Source: Desulfovibrio sp. Huiquan2017 (GTDB taxonomy: Bacteria > Desulfobacterota > Desulfovibrionia > Desulfovibrionales > Desulfovibrionaceae). Taken from it: a stretch of 64,000 bases of DNA. The stretch spans positions 178,947-242,946 of the forward strand of contig NZ_JAFMPN010000003.1 of the NCBI RefSeq assembly GCF_017351175.1, read 5' to 3'. The notes below the pieces were generated by a model, which saw nothing but the letters and a program-made list of their open reading frames with translations, had not been told where the DNA came from and made no database searches. The translations under genes and the position numbers were made by a program. Each line of letters starts with the position of its first letter. The first letter of the stretch is position 1. Shown piece by piece: positions 17,966 through 26,439 of the stretch.

Positions 17966-18781
17966 ATGGCCGCTCGTTCCCGTTCCAAGCCGGGTGGAAA
18001 ACGCCGCCCCAAACGCGCCGCGCGCGCGGGTACGACGGGTCGCGGGCAACCTTCCGGCCAGGCGCGGGACGCACTCGCCGCCCGCATAGCCGAAGACGGC
18101 ATGACGGCCTTCGTCGCGGTCCTGCGCCCGGCGGACGACGCGGCCGAGGTCTCACGAACCGAGGCGCTCCACCAGGCCGTTCACGACGCCTACGCCCGGC
18201 TCGACGCCATGCTGGAGGAACTGGCCCCGGACCCGCCGCTGGCCTGCCACCAGGGGTGCATCCACTGCTGCTACAACCAGGTGGCCCTGACCGAGCCGGA
18301 AGCCCTGTACCTGGGCCGACATCTACTGGAAACGCGCGACGCGCGGGAACTCCGGGACCTGGAAGCCCGGACGCGCGCCCTGGCGGAAAGACTGAAAGGC
18401 AAAAGCTGGCAAGACATCGGCATGGCCCGGCACCGTCTTCCCTGCCTGTTTCTGGAAAACGGCGGCTGCTCGGTCTATCCCGCCCGCCCCCTGGCCTGCC
18501 GGGGCTGGAACTCGGTAGACGCGGACCGCTGCCTGCAAAGCAACCTGTCCGGCAACGCCCTGACTCTCATAGAAAACCACCCCGTCATCCGGCAGATGGC
18601 CGACGCCGTCCAGAGCAGCCTCCTGCTTGGAGCCAACGCCCTGGGGTTGGAGGCGGGGTACCTGCTCATGGCCCGCGCGACGTTGCTCCTCCTGGAGAAC
18701 GGCGCGCAACAAGGCGTCCCGGAACAAACCGCCGATTGGCTGCGCGGCTCCCCCTTCTTCGGCAGGAAGAAGACCTGGTGA
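17966..18781 (+). CDS. YkgJ-like CxxxCxxCC-containing protein (metal-binding domain)
   Basis: A 271-residue cytoplasmic protein. The first ~45 residues are basic and low-complexity (RSKPGGKRRPKRAARAG). The core holds CHQGCIHCC (about 93-101) and C-rich segments PCLFLENGGCSVYPARPLACRGW around 158-181, as in the YkgJ/UPF0153 zinc- or iron-chelating family. Function within the family is unclear. It follows the metal-type importer by about 120 nt on the same strand, which fits a metal-handling role, but a promoter could lie in between. The GAGGTG site before ATG 17966 is modest. Confidence 0.75.
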   Translation: MAARSRSKPGGKRRPKRAARAGTTGRGQPSGQARDALAARIAEDGMTAFVAVLRPADDAAEVSRTEALHQAVHDAYARLDAMLEELAPDPPLACHQGCIHCCYNQVALTEPEALYLGRHLLETRDARELRDLEARTRALAERLKGKSWQDIGMARHRLPCLFLENGGCSVYPARPLACRGWNSVDADRCLQSNLSGNALTLIENHPVIRQMADAVQSSLLLGANALGLEAGYLLMARATLLLLENGAQQGVPEQTADWLRGSPFFGRKKTW

Positions 18782-18837
18782 CCCCGCGCCCGGCGGGCTC
18801 TTCGCCCCGCGTTGCGGTTATTTTCCCTTGACGGGAT

Positions 18838-18853
18838 TTAATCGCTTGATTAA
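18838..18853 (+). promoter_or_regulatory. TetR operator in the repressor promoter
   Basis: The perfect inverted repeat TTAATC-GCTT-GATTAA lies between a TTGACG -35 (18828-18833) and the tetR start. Read on the opposite strand, the site at 20494-20512 matches it at almost every base (AATCGCTTGATTAA versus AATCGTTTGATTAA). Confidence 0.75.
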
Positions 18854-18864
18854 CAGTTCTGCCT

Positions 18865-19446
18865 ATGACGAACAAAGAACGCATCTTTCTGGCCGGAGCC
18901 GAGCTTTTCGCCAAGGGGACCTACGACAGCGTCGGCATTCGCGAGATCGCCCAGAAGGCCGACGCGAACAGCGCCATGATTTCCTATTATTTCGGCAATA
19001 AGACAGGCCTGCTGCGCGAGATTTTCATTCGCTTCAAGCAACTGTTGAGCTTCGAGATCCGGCAGGCCGTCGAACAGGCCCGGGACACCACTGAACTGTG
19101 CTCCATCTTCGTTCGCAAAGTCATCAAAAACGCCAGGGCCAACCGGAACATTTATCTCGTCGGGCTTCGGGAGCTCAATCGCGACTCCGCGGAGCTTCAG
19201 GACCTCCGCACGGAGTTGGTCGAATCCAACTGGGAATTCTTCTACGCCAATGCCGCAAAATTCAAAATATCCGGCACCCGCGCTGGATCGGGACGGCCCA
19301 TTGTCCTGACGGGCATCCTGGGGCTAATCTTTTCGGACTACCTGCTTGGCGGCGGCGACTGCATCGACCAAAAGGCCGCGTCCGAGACCTATGTCGAAAC
19401 CATCACCCTGATGCTGCAACTGGGGTTGCCCGGCTACTGGGCATAA
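18865..19446 (+). CDS. TetR/AcrR-family transcriptional repressor
   Basis: A 193-residue one-domain regulator. The N-terminal HTH (residues about 5-50: ERIFLAGAELFAKGTYDSVG followed by IREIAQKADANSAMISYYFGNKTGLLREIF) is typical of TetR proteins, and the C-terminal two-thirds is the ligand and dimer domain. It likely represses itself and the RND pump, because the same operator lies in both promoters. A methyltransferase gene follows on the same strand. Inducer is unknown; RND-linked TetR proteins usually respond to pump substrates. Confidence 0.9.
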   Translation: MTNKERIFLAGAELFAKGTYDSVGIREIAQKADANSAMISYYFGNKTGLLREIFIRFKQLLSFEIRQAVEQARDTTELCSIFVRKVIKNARANRNIYLVGLRELNRDSAELQDLRTELVESNWEFFYANAAKFKISGTRAGSGRPIVLTGILGLIFSDYLLGGGDCIDQKAASETYVETITLMLQLGLPGYWA

Positions 19447-19604
19447 TTTTCGCGGGCCGCTGCAAACCGGCCCTTGTGGATGCAAAGTTGATTACGGAAC
19501 ACCGAGATGGCAACGCAAAACGTCCAGGCCGCGGCGCGATGACCGCCCCGTCAACCCAGAACGTATCCAGGCCATCCCGCAACGCAAGAAAAGGAACCCG
19601 CACA

Positions 19605-20351
19605 ATGGATATCCCACGCATCTTCACCATTACGGAAAGCGCCCACCGCATCCATAACCCGTTCACCCCGGAAAAGCTCGCCACCCTTGGCGCGGCATTG
19701 CGCCTGGAACCGGGCGCCCGCGTGCTCGACCTCGGCAGCGGTTCAGGCGAAATGCTGTGCACCTGGGCGCGCGATCACGGAACCACCGGCGTCGGCATCG
19801 ACATGAGCAGCCTGTTTTCCGGGCAGGCAAAACAGCGCGCCGAGGAACTCGGGGTCGCCGACCGGGTCGAATTCATCCATAACGACGCCGTCGGCTATGT
19901 CGCCGACGAAAAGGTCGATCTGGCGGCCTGCCTCGGCGCCACGTGGATCGGCGGCGGAATCGCGGGCACCATTGAACTGCTGGAGAAGAGTCTCCGCCCC
20001 GGCGGGATCATCCTCATCGGCGAGCCCTATTGGCTGCGGTTGCCGCCCACGGAAGATATCGCCCGGGGGTGCCTCGCCGGATCCATCTCCGACTTTCTGC
20101 CCCTTCCGGAACTGCTCACGTCCTTCGCCGACCTCGGCTACGACGTCGTAGAAATGGTTCTGGCCGATCAAGACGGCTGGGACAGATACGAAGCGGCCAA
20201 ATGGCTGACCATGCGCCGATGGCTCGAAGCCAATCCCGATGACGACTTCTCGGCCGAAGTTCGGGCTCAACTGACTTCGGAGCCGAAACGCTACGCCGCG
20301 TACACCCGCGAGTACCTCGGATGGGGCGCATTCGCGCTGATGGCGCGATAA
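19605..20351 (+). CDS. Class I SAM-dependent methyltransferase
   Basis: A 248-residue cytoplasmic enzyme. The SAM-binding motif I is VLDLGSGSGEM (about residues 39-49), followed by VGIDMS and the HNDAVGY segment of the Methyltransf_11/25 type. Substrate cannot be inferred. ATG 19605 follows AAAAGGA; the longer frame running back into tetR is rejected. It sits between the repressor and the RND genes, so it may be part of a resistance response that modifies a toxic compound before export. It has its own terminator at 20433. Confidence 0.8.
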   Translation: MDIPRIFTITESAHRIHNPFTPEKLATLGAALRLEPGARVLDLGSGSGEMLCTWARDHGTTGVGIDMSSLFSGQAKQRAEELGVADRVEFIHNDAVGYVADEKVDLAACLGATWIGGGIAGTIELLEKSLRPGGIILIGEPYWLRLPPTEDIARGCLAGSISDFLPLPELLTSFADLGYDVVEMVLADQDGWDRYEAAKWLTMRRWLEANPDDDFSAEVRAQLTSEPKRYAAYTREYLGWGAFALMAR

Positions 20352-20432
20352 CGGCCACAGCCGACCCGGCGGCGCGGCAAACGGCCCGTTCAAAGGCAAT
20401 AGCCGACCGGCAAGACAACAACTCGAAACACC

Positions 20433-20484
20433 GGGGCTGCGGGAGACAGGCAAGGCCATCATCCGACGCAGTCCCCCTTTTTTT
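20433..20484 (+). terminator. Candidate terminator after the methyltransferase gene
   Basis: ggggctgcg (20433-20441) pairs with cgcagtcccc (20467-20476) apart from one bulge, and is followed by seven T. The pump promoter lies immediately after it. Confidence 0.6.
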
Positions 20485-20493
20485 AATCTTCAA

Positions 20494-20512
20494 TTAATCA
20501 AACGATTGATTA
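20494..20512 (+). promoter_or_regulatory. TetR operator upstream of the RND pump genes
   Basis: The near-palindrome TTAATCAAACGATTGATTA lies about 22 nt before the membrane-fusion gene. Its reverse complement nearly matches the operator at 18838-18853. Confidence 0.75.
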
Positions 20513-20533
20513 TATTCCATCGAGGAACGTTTC

Positions 20534-21649
20534 ATGAAACGAATCATCGCCCTTCTTTCGTTCTTGCTTCTCCTGACGGGAGGCTGCCGCGAAGAGCAGC
20601 CCGGGAAGGAGATTATTCGCCCCGTGAGGGCCTACCGCATCGACAGGAACGTCATGCCCGAAACCCGCTACTTCCCCGGCAAGGTGCGAGCGGCGAAAAA
20701 GGCGGGCCTCGCCTTCCGCATATCCGGGCAGATTGTCCGGCTGGATGTGAAGGAAGGCGACAGCGTGCGGGAAGGACAACTCATCGCGCAACTGGACCAG
20801 CGGGATTACCAGGCCGCCATCGCCGACCTGGAGGCGAAGCTGCTCGGCGCGAAATCGGTCCTGACGGAAGCGACCCTGGACCTCCGGCGCAAGCGTCAGC
20901 TTCTCACGGAAAAGATCATCGCCCAGTCCGTCTTCGACACCGCGCAGAGCGCGTATGAGACCAGCCTGGCCAGCGTCCGCTCGCTGGAGCAGGACATACG
21001 CCGCGCGCACCTCAACCTTCAATACACAAATCTGAAAGCGCCATTTTCCGGCATCATCGCCGTCAAGCATGTGGACAACCATGAATTCGTCCAGGCCAAG
21101 GAGCCCATCGCCCAATGCGAGGACGTGTCCTCCCTCGACGTGATCGTGAACATCCCCGAAGCGGTCTGGATCAAGGCCACCCGGCGCAGCGACAGCGGGG
21201 GGCTCGCCCTGAAAGCGCGGGCCGCGTTCGAATCCTACCCGGGGGAGAGTTTCCCCCTCGTGTTGAAGGAGTACCAGACGAAGGCCAACTCGGAGACCCA
21301 GACATACCAGGTCACGCTGGGCATGGAGAATCCCGGGGCGTTCCGCGTTCAGCCGGGCATGACGGCCGAAGTCTTCATGACCATGCCGGCCGATGCGGCC
21401 GATGCGGAGATATCCGTTCCCATCTCCGCCGTCGTCGGCGAACCGGACGGCGCGAAGAACATATGGATCATCTCCGCCGAGGGGACGGTCACCAGGCGCG
21501 AGGTGAAGCTGGGCCGCCTAGCCGATGGCGCCTTTGTCGTCGAGGCGGGTCTCGCCCAGGGTGAAACCGTGATCACCGCCGGGAGCAGTTTCCTGCACGA
21601 GGGCATGAAGGTCCGGGTGCTCAAAGGCAAGATCGGAGGCCGGGAATGA
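20534..21649 (+). CDS. RND efflux membrane-fusion lipoprotein
   Basis: The periplasmic adaptor of an RND pump. The 371-residue product starts with a lipoprotein signal peptide (LLLLTGGC, lipid-modified Cys near residue 17), so it is anchored to the inner membrane. The body shows the HlyD pattern: a biotinyl-lipoyl segment (GKVRAAKKAGLAFRISGQI), a coiled-coil hairpin (about 90-160), a second lipoyl half (NLKAPFSGIIAVKHVDNHEFV) and beta-barrel domains. ATG 20534 follows GAGGAA. It overlaps the pump gene by 4 nt. Confidence 0.9.
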   Translation: MKRIIALLSFLLLLTGGCREEQPGKEIIRPVRAYRIDRNVMPETRYFPGKVRAAKKAGLAFRISGQIVRLDVKEGDSVREGQLIAQLDQRDYQAAIADLEAKLLGAKSVLTEATLDLRRKRQLLTEKIIAQSVFDTAQSAYETSLASVRSLEQDIRRAHLNLQYTNLKAPFSGIIAVKHVDNHEFVQAKEPIAQCEDVSSLDVIVNIPEAVWIKATRRSDSGGLALKARAAFESYPGESFPLVLKEYQTKANSETQTYQVTLGMENPGAFRVQPGMTAEVFMTMPADAADAEISVPISAVVGEPDGAKNIWIISAEGTVTRREVKLGRLADGAFVVEAGLAQGETVITAGSSFLHEGMKVRVLKGKIGGRE

Positions 21650-24600
21650 ACCTCGCTGAAACCGTTCTCCGCAAAAAGACTGTCTCCGTTACCCTGACCC
21701 TGGCCCTGCTGCTGGGCGGCATCGTCGCCTTCCTCGAAATGCCGCGCCTTGAGGACCCGGAATTCACCATCAAGCAGGCGCTGATCGTAACCGCCTATCC
21801 CGGGGCGACGCCCGCCGAAGTGGCGGACGAGGTCACGGACGTCATCGAAGGCGCGGCGCAGCAACTCGGCCAACTGAAGAAGGTCACCTCGCTCAACAAT
21901 TGGGGCCACTCCATCGTCACGGTCGAGATACAGGACAAGTACGACAAGCATTCGCTCCCCCAGGTCTGGGACGAATTGCGGCGGAAGGTGAACGACGTGC
22001 AGGGGCAGCTCCCCCCCGGAGCGGGGCCGTCGCAGGTGATCGACGACTTCGGCGACGTCTACGGCATCCTTCTGTCCGTGACGGGCGACGGCTATTCCCG
22101 GCAGGACATCCAGGACTACGCCGACTTTCTGAGAAAGCAGCTGCTCTTGGTGAACAACGTCGCCAAGGTAACCGTCTGGGGCAAGTGGACGGAAAACGTC
22201 TACGTGGAAACCCCGCGCGCCCGAATGAGCCGCATAGGCCCGTCCATGGAGTCCATGTTCGACACCCTGGGCCAACGCAATCTTGTGACGCCTTCGGGCA
22301 GCGTCCGGGTCGGGCGGGAACACGTCGGGATCTCCCCGACCGGCTCCGTCGTTTCGGTGGAGGCGCTCGGGGACCTGCTAATCAAGGACGCCACGAACAA
22401 CAACCTTGTCCCGCTCAGGGACTTGGCCGAAATCCGGCGCGGGTTCACCAATCCCCCGGCCCGGATAATGCGCTTCAATGGGCGACCCGCGGTCGGCCTC
22501 GGCATTTCCATGGCGCCTACAGGCAACATCATCGACCTGGGGGAAGCCATCCGGGCAAAGCTCGAATCCCTCGCCTCCCAGACGCCTGTGGGCATGGAGG
22601 TCACGCCCATCTACTACCAGCCCACGCGCGTTGACGAGGCCGTGAGCTCGTTCGCGCTGAACCTCGGCGAGGCCATCGTCATCGTCATCGTGGTCCTCCT
22701 CCTCTTCATGGGGTTGCAGAGCGGCCTGCTTATCGGAATGATCCTGCTCATCACGATCTGCGGCTCGTTCATCTTCATCCAACTCGCCGGGGTCGCCCTG
22801 GAAAGGATTTCGCTGGGTGCGCTGATCATCGCCCTGGGCATGCTCGTGGACAACGCCATCGTCATCGTCGAGGGGCTGCTCATACGCTATCAGCAGGGCA
22901 TGAACCGCATGGCGGCCGCCATGGAGGTCGTGGACCGCAACAAGTGGCCGCTGCTCGGGGCCACCATCATCGCGATCATGGCCTTTGCGGGAATCGGGCT
23001 GAGTCAGGACAAGGTCGGGGAATACTGCCGCTCCCTGTTCGTCGTCCTCAGCATCTCGCTGATGATGAGCTGGCTCACGGCCGTGACCATCACCCCGCTC
23101 GCCTGCGACATGTTCCTGCGGCCCACGGTCAATGCCGACGGGGACCCCTATGCCGGACGCATATACCAGATCTACCGGGAAATGCTCGATTACTGCATGC
23201 GCCACGCAAAGGGCGTGCTGATGATGCTGGGCGTCCTTCTGGCCGCCTCGATCTTCGCCTTCGGGTTCGTACAGCAAAGCTTCTTCCCGAGTTCGACGCA
23301 GCCGAGGTTCTTCATCCACTACTGGCTCCCCCAGGGAACCGACATCCGCGCCACCTCCGAGGAGCTCGGAGGAATCGAATCGGAAATCATGCAGGATGAG
23401 CGCATCAAGTCCGTGACCACATTCGTCGGCGAAGGCGGGCCCAGGTTCATCCTGACCTACTCGCCGGAAAAGCCCAACACCGCGTACGGGTTGCTGCTGG
23501 TCGAGGTGAACGATCCCGCCCAAATAGACGCGATCATCAAGGACTGCAAGGACAAGCTGGCGGCCGAGTATCCCGACGCGGAACCCAAGCTGAAGAAATT
23601 CCGTCTCGGGCCGGGACGGGACGCCTCGATAGAGGTGCGCTTCAGCGGTCCGGACAGCGCCACGCTGCGCCGCCTGTCGATCCAGGCCCAAGCGATCATG
23701 GAAGCCACGGGGAACGCGGAGTCCATCCGCGACGACTGGCGGCAAGAGATCAAGGTCTTCAAGCCGGTCCTTTCCGAAGCCCAGGCCAAGATCGCGGGCA
23801 TCACCCGGCCAGCCTTGGCAAACACGCTCCAGATGTACTTCTCCGGATCCCAGGTCGGCGTCTACCGCGAGGGCGACAAGCTGCTCCCCATCGTCGTCCG
23901 CCCGCCCCGCCGGGAAAGAAGCGCCCTGGAGGAGATCGGCAACGTGCAGATATACAGCCCCACAGCGAAACGGATGCTGCCCATCGAGGAAGTGGTTTCC
24001 GGCTACAAGACCGAAATGGAATTCGGCCAGCTTCGGACGCAAAACCGCCTGCTCACCGTAACGGCCTCCTGCGAACCCCGGGAGGGCCTGCCCTCGGCGC
24101 TGGTCGCCCGGTTGCGGCCGAAGATGGAAGAAATCCAACTGCCGCCCGGATACGCCATGGAATGGGGCGGCGAACATGAAGACGCGAGCGACGCCCAGAC
24201 CGGCCTGGCGCACGCGGTGGTCCTGCCCGCCGTCATCATGGTGTTGATTACCATCATGCTCTTCAACAACCTGCGCAACCCGCTGATCATCTGGCTCACC
24301 GTGCCCCTGGCCGTCATCGGCGTCACCACGGGCCTGCTGGCCACGGGCGAGCCCTTCGGGTTCATGGCCCTGCTCGGCTTCCTCAGCCTTTCGGGGATGC
24401 TCATCAAGAACGCCGTGGTGTTGCTGGATCAGATCAAACTGGAACTGGATTCCGGCAAACCGCCCTACGGGGCGATCCTGGACGCCGCGGTCAGCCGCAT
24501 CCGGCCCGTGTTCATGGCGGCGGCTACGACCATTCTCGGCATGATCCCCCTGGTCATGGACGCCTTCTTCTCGGCCATGTCCGTCACGGTCATGTCCGGT

Positions 24601-24678
24601 CTGGCCTTTGCCACGGTCCTGACCCTGTTCGTCGTGCCCATGCTCTACGTCCTGCTGTATGGGATACGGCCCCAATGA
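21646..24678 (+). CDS. RND-family efflux transporter (AcrB/MexB-like, HAE1 type)
   Basis: Proton-driven inner-membrane pump of 1010 residues, near the usual length (about 1020-1050). It has an N-terminal helix (about 12-30), a long periplasmic porter domain, about ten more helices in the two halves, and a second porter domain. The TM4 motif LGMLVDNAIVIVEG carries the proton-relay Asp. It works with the adaptor before it and an outer-membrane TolC-type channel that is not encoded here. Substrate is unknown. It belongs to the simple two-gene RND type common in Gram-negative anaerobes. Confidence 0.9.
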   Translation: MNLAETVLRKKTVSVTLTLALLLGGIVAFLEMPRLEDPEFTIKQALIVTAYPGATPAEVADEVTDVIEGAAQQLGQLKKVTSLNNWGHSIVTVEIQDKYDKHSLPQVWDELRRKVNDVQGQLPPGAGPSQVIDDFGDVYGILLSVTGDGYSRQDIQDYADFLRKQLLLVNNVAKVTVWGKWTENVYVETPRARMSRIGPSMESMFDTLGQRNLVTPSGSVRVGREHVGISPTGSVVSVEALGDLLIKDATNNNLVPLRDLAEIRRGFTNPPARIMRFNGRPAVGLGISMAPTGNIIDLGEAIRAKLESLASQTPVGMEVTPIYYQPTRVDEAVSSFALNLGEAIVIVIVVLLLFMGLQSGLLIGMILLITICGSFIFIQLAGVALERISLGALIIALGMLVDNAIVIVEGLLIRYQQGMNRMAAAMEVVDRNKWPLLGATIIAIMAFAGIGLSQDKVGEYCRSLFVVLSISLMMSWLTAVTITPLACDMFLRPTVNADGDPYAGRIYQIYREMLDYCMRHAKGVLMMLGVLLAASIFAFGFVQQSFFPSSTQPRFFIHYWLPQGTDIRATSEELGGIESEIMQDERIKSVTTFVGEGGPRFILTYSPEKPNTAYGLLLVEVNDPAQIDAIIKDCKDKLAAEYPDAEPKLKKFRLGPGRDASIEVRFSGPDSATLRRLSIQAQAIMEATGNAESIRDDWRQEIKVFKPVLSEAQAKIAGITRPALANTLQMYFSGSQVGVYREGDKLLPIVVRPPRRERSALEEIGNVQIYSPTAKRMLPIEEVVSGYKTEMEFGQLRTQNRLLTVTASCEPREGLPSALVARLRPKMEEIQLPPGYAMEWGGEHEDASDAQTGLAHAVVLPAVIMVLITIMLFNNLRNPLIIWLTVPLAVIGVTTGLLATGEPFGFMALLGFLSLSGMLIKNAVVLLDQIKLELDSGKPPYGAILDAAVSRIRPVFMAAATTILGMIPLVMDAFFSAMSVTVMSGLAFATVLTLFVVPMLYVLLYGIRPQ

Positions 24679-24708
24679 CGCGGGCCGCGCCGTGACGCCA
24701 CATTGCCG

Positions 24709-24753
24709 AAAAAGCGAAGGCCCCGCCGCGACGAATATCGCGACGGGGCCTTC
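24709..24753 (-). terminator. Terminator of the TRAP/serine dehydratase operon
   Basis: gaaggccccg (24716-24725) pairs with cggggccttc (24744-24753), with further partial pairing inside. On the minus strand the stem is followed, two bases later, by TTTTT. Confidence 0.65.
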
Positions 24754-24768
24754 AGAGGCGGAGGTTTC

Positions 24769-26343
24769 TCAAAGAAGCGAATCGGATAGCCGGAGCGCCG
24801 TGGGCGTGAGGCACAAGCCACCCCGGTTGGTGCAGCGAAGTTCCGACGGCAACAGGCCGCCGATCTCGCGCATGGCGACGATGACTTCGTCCAGAGGGAT
24901 GATCGGGTCGAAACCGCACAGGACCATGTTGGCCGAGACAACGGCATTGGCTGCGCCCATGGAATTGCGGTTGATGCACGGAATCGCCACCAGCCCGGCC
25001 ACGGGATCGCACACAAGGCCCAGCACGTTCTGCAGCGCCAATCCGGCGGCATCGAAGGCCTGCTGGGCATTGCCGCCCAAAAGCTGGACGGTGGCGGCCG
25101 CCGCCATGGCCGTGGCCGCGCCCACCTCGGCCTGACAAGCGCAGACCTCGGCCGCGAACGTGGCCTGATGCGCGATGAACACGCCCACCAGCCCGGCGGC
25201 GAGCAGCGCGCGCGCCTGCTCCTCCTCGGTAATGTCCGAGGTCTCCGCCATGGACAACACCACTGCGGGCAACACGCCGCAGGACCCCGCCGTGGGGGCG
25301 GCGACCACAATGCCGCCGGCGCTGTTGTACTCCATGATGGCCGTAGCGATGAGCATGCCGCGCCGCATGATCCCGAGATCGGCGAGGTCCGTCCCGGCGG
25401 CAGCCCGGGCCATGGACGCCGCCTTGGGGGCCATGTAGCCGGAAACAGGCAGGTCGTCGGCCAGGCCGTTGGCGGCCGCGCGCCGCATGGTCCGCACGAT
25501 GTCCACCATGCGGGAGATAATTTCGTCCGGCTCCAGGCCGCTCCTGGCGTGCTCGTATTCAAGAGCGAGGTCCGCCGGAGTCGTCCAGATGGGATCGGCA
25601 TGCCGCACGGCTTCGGCTGCCGTAGTGAACGGCAGCGTATACGTAAATTTTCCGGCAACGGGCAAAATGGGGTCCATGCGCGTGGCCGTGCAACACTCGT
25701 CCCTTTCCAACCGGGACACCTCGTCGAGAACGGTTTCCGGGATAGACCGGTCGAACGTCAACTGCATGAAGCAGCCTTGATCGTCGCGATCCCGCACCAC
25801 CCGCCCCCCGGCGCCCGAAGCCAGAGCGGCCAACCCGTCGAGCGCGCCGCCGTTCGGACCGAAAATCATGACCTCGTGGAACACGCCGGTAACGGAAACG
25901 GCGTGCCCGTCCATAGCCACGATTTCAAACATGCCGCCGCCGGTGGAAAGAGTCAGGAATACGTGCTCACGCCCGGATGCGCCACAAACGTGAATCCGCG
26001 CGGTATTGGGATGGGGGTGGTCCAAGGGCTCCACTTCAAAGGAAACGTCGATCCCCTGCCCGGCGGCAATATCCAGGGACTTGCCGAGCCGTTCGTGGTC
26101 GGGATCGAAGCCGAGCAACCCGCCGACAAAGCCCTTGTCCGATCCCTGGCGGTTGTAGGTGCCCGGATAGGAACCGCCTTTCTTGAATACGATGCGCACC
26201 CGGCGGGGCGGTTCCCCGGCCAACAGGCGCACGGCCTTGCCGATGCGGGCGGGGCCCGCGGTATGCGAACTGGAGGGGCCGGTCATGACCGGTCCGATGA
26301 CGTCGTTGAAAATACTGGCTGGTTCGATTGTCTTGCCGCTCAT
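24769..26343 (-). CDS. L-serine dehydratase, iron-sulphur type, two-domain single chain
   Basis: Deaminates L-serine to pyruvate and ammonia with a 4Fe-4S cluster. From ATG 26343 (GGAGG site) the product is 524 residues. It carries the beta domain (about 1-210, starting TGPSSSHTAGP, which holds the conserved SSSHT motif) and the alpha domain (about 290-520). The alpha domain has GSCGVLPA, CACQAEVG, LVCDPVAG and IPCINRNS, where the cluster ligands lie. It is the last gene of the operon that starts at dctP. The upstream neighbour encodes a second, shorter L-serine dehydratase with the same cores, so the two may differ in substrate. Confidence 0.88.
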   Translation of the reverse strand: MSGKTIEPASIFNDVIGPVMTGPSSSHTAGPARIGKAVRLLAGEPPRRVRIVFKKGGSYPGTYNRQGSDKGFVGGLLGFDPDHERLGKSLDIAAGQGIDVSFEVEPLDHPHPNTARIHVCGASGREHVFLTLSTGGGMFEIVAMDGHAVSVTGVFHEVMIFGPNGGALDGLAALASGAGGRVVRDRDDQGCFMQLTFDRSIPETVLDEVSRLERDECCTATRMDPILPVAGKFTYTLPFTTAAEAVRHADPIWTTPADLALEYEHARSGLEPDEIISRMVDIVRTMRRAAANGLADDLPVSGYMAPKAASMARAAAGTDLADLGIMRRGMLIATAIMEYNSAGGIVVAAPTAGSCGVLPAVVLSMAETSDITEEEQARALLAAGLVGVFIAHQATFAAEVCACQAEVGAATAMAAAATVQLLGGNAQQAFDAAGLALQNVLGLVCDPVAGLVAIPCINRNSMGAANAVVSANMVLCGFDPIIPLDEVIVAMREIGGLLPSELRCTNRGGLCLTPTALRLSDSLL

Positions 26344-26413
26344 GGGGCCTCCTCGTTTCACGGATCGAAACATGCGAGCGCGACGGGAGGTCGCGCCCGC
26401 CGCGTCCGCACAC

Positions 26414-26439
26414 GGGCAGCGGCTCAGCAGCCGCTGCCC
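26414..26439 (-). other. Stem-loop overlapping the stop codon of the upstream serine dehydratase gene
   Basis: gggcagcggct (26414-26424) pairs perfectly over 11 bp with agccgctgccc (26429-26439) around a 4-nt loop. It overlaps the TGA stop at 26424-26426. No U-tract follows on the minus strand, so it is more likely an mRNA stability or processing element than a terminator. Confidence 0.5.
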
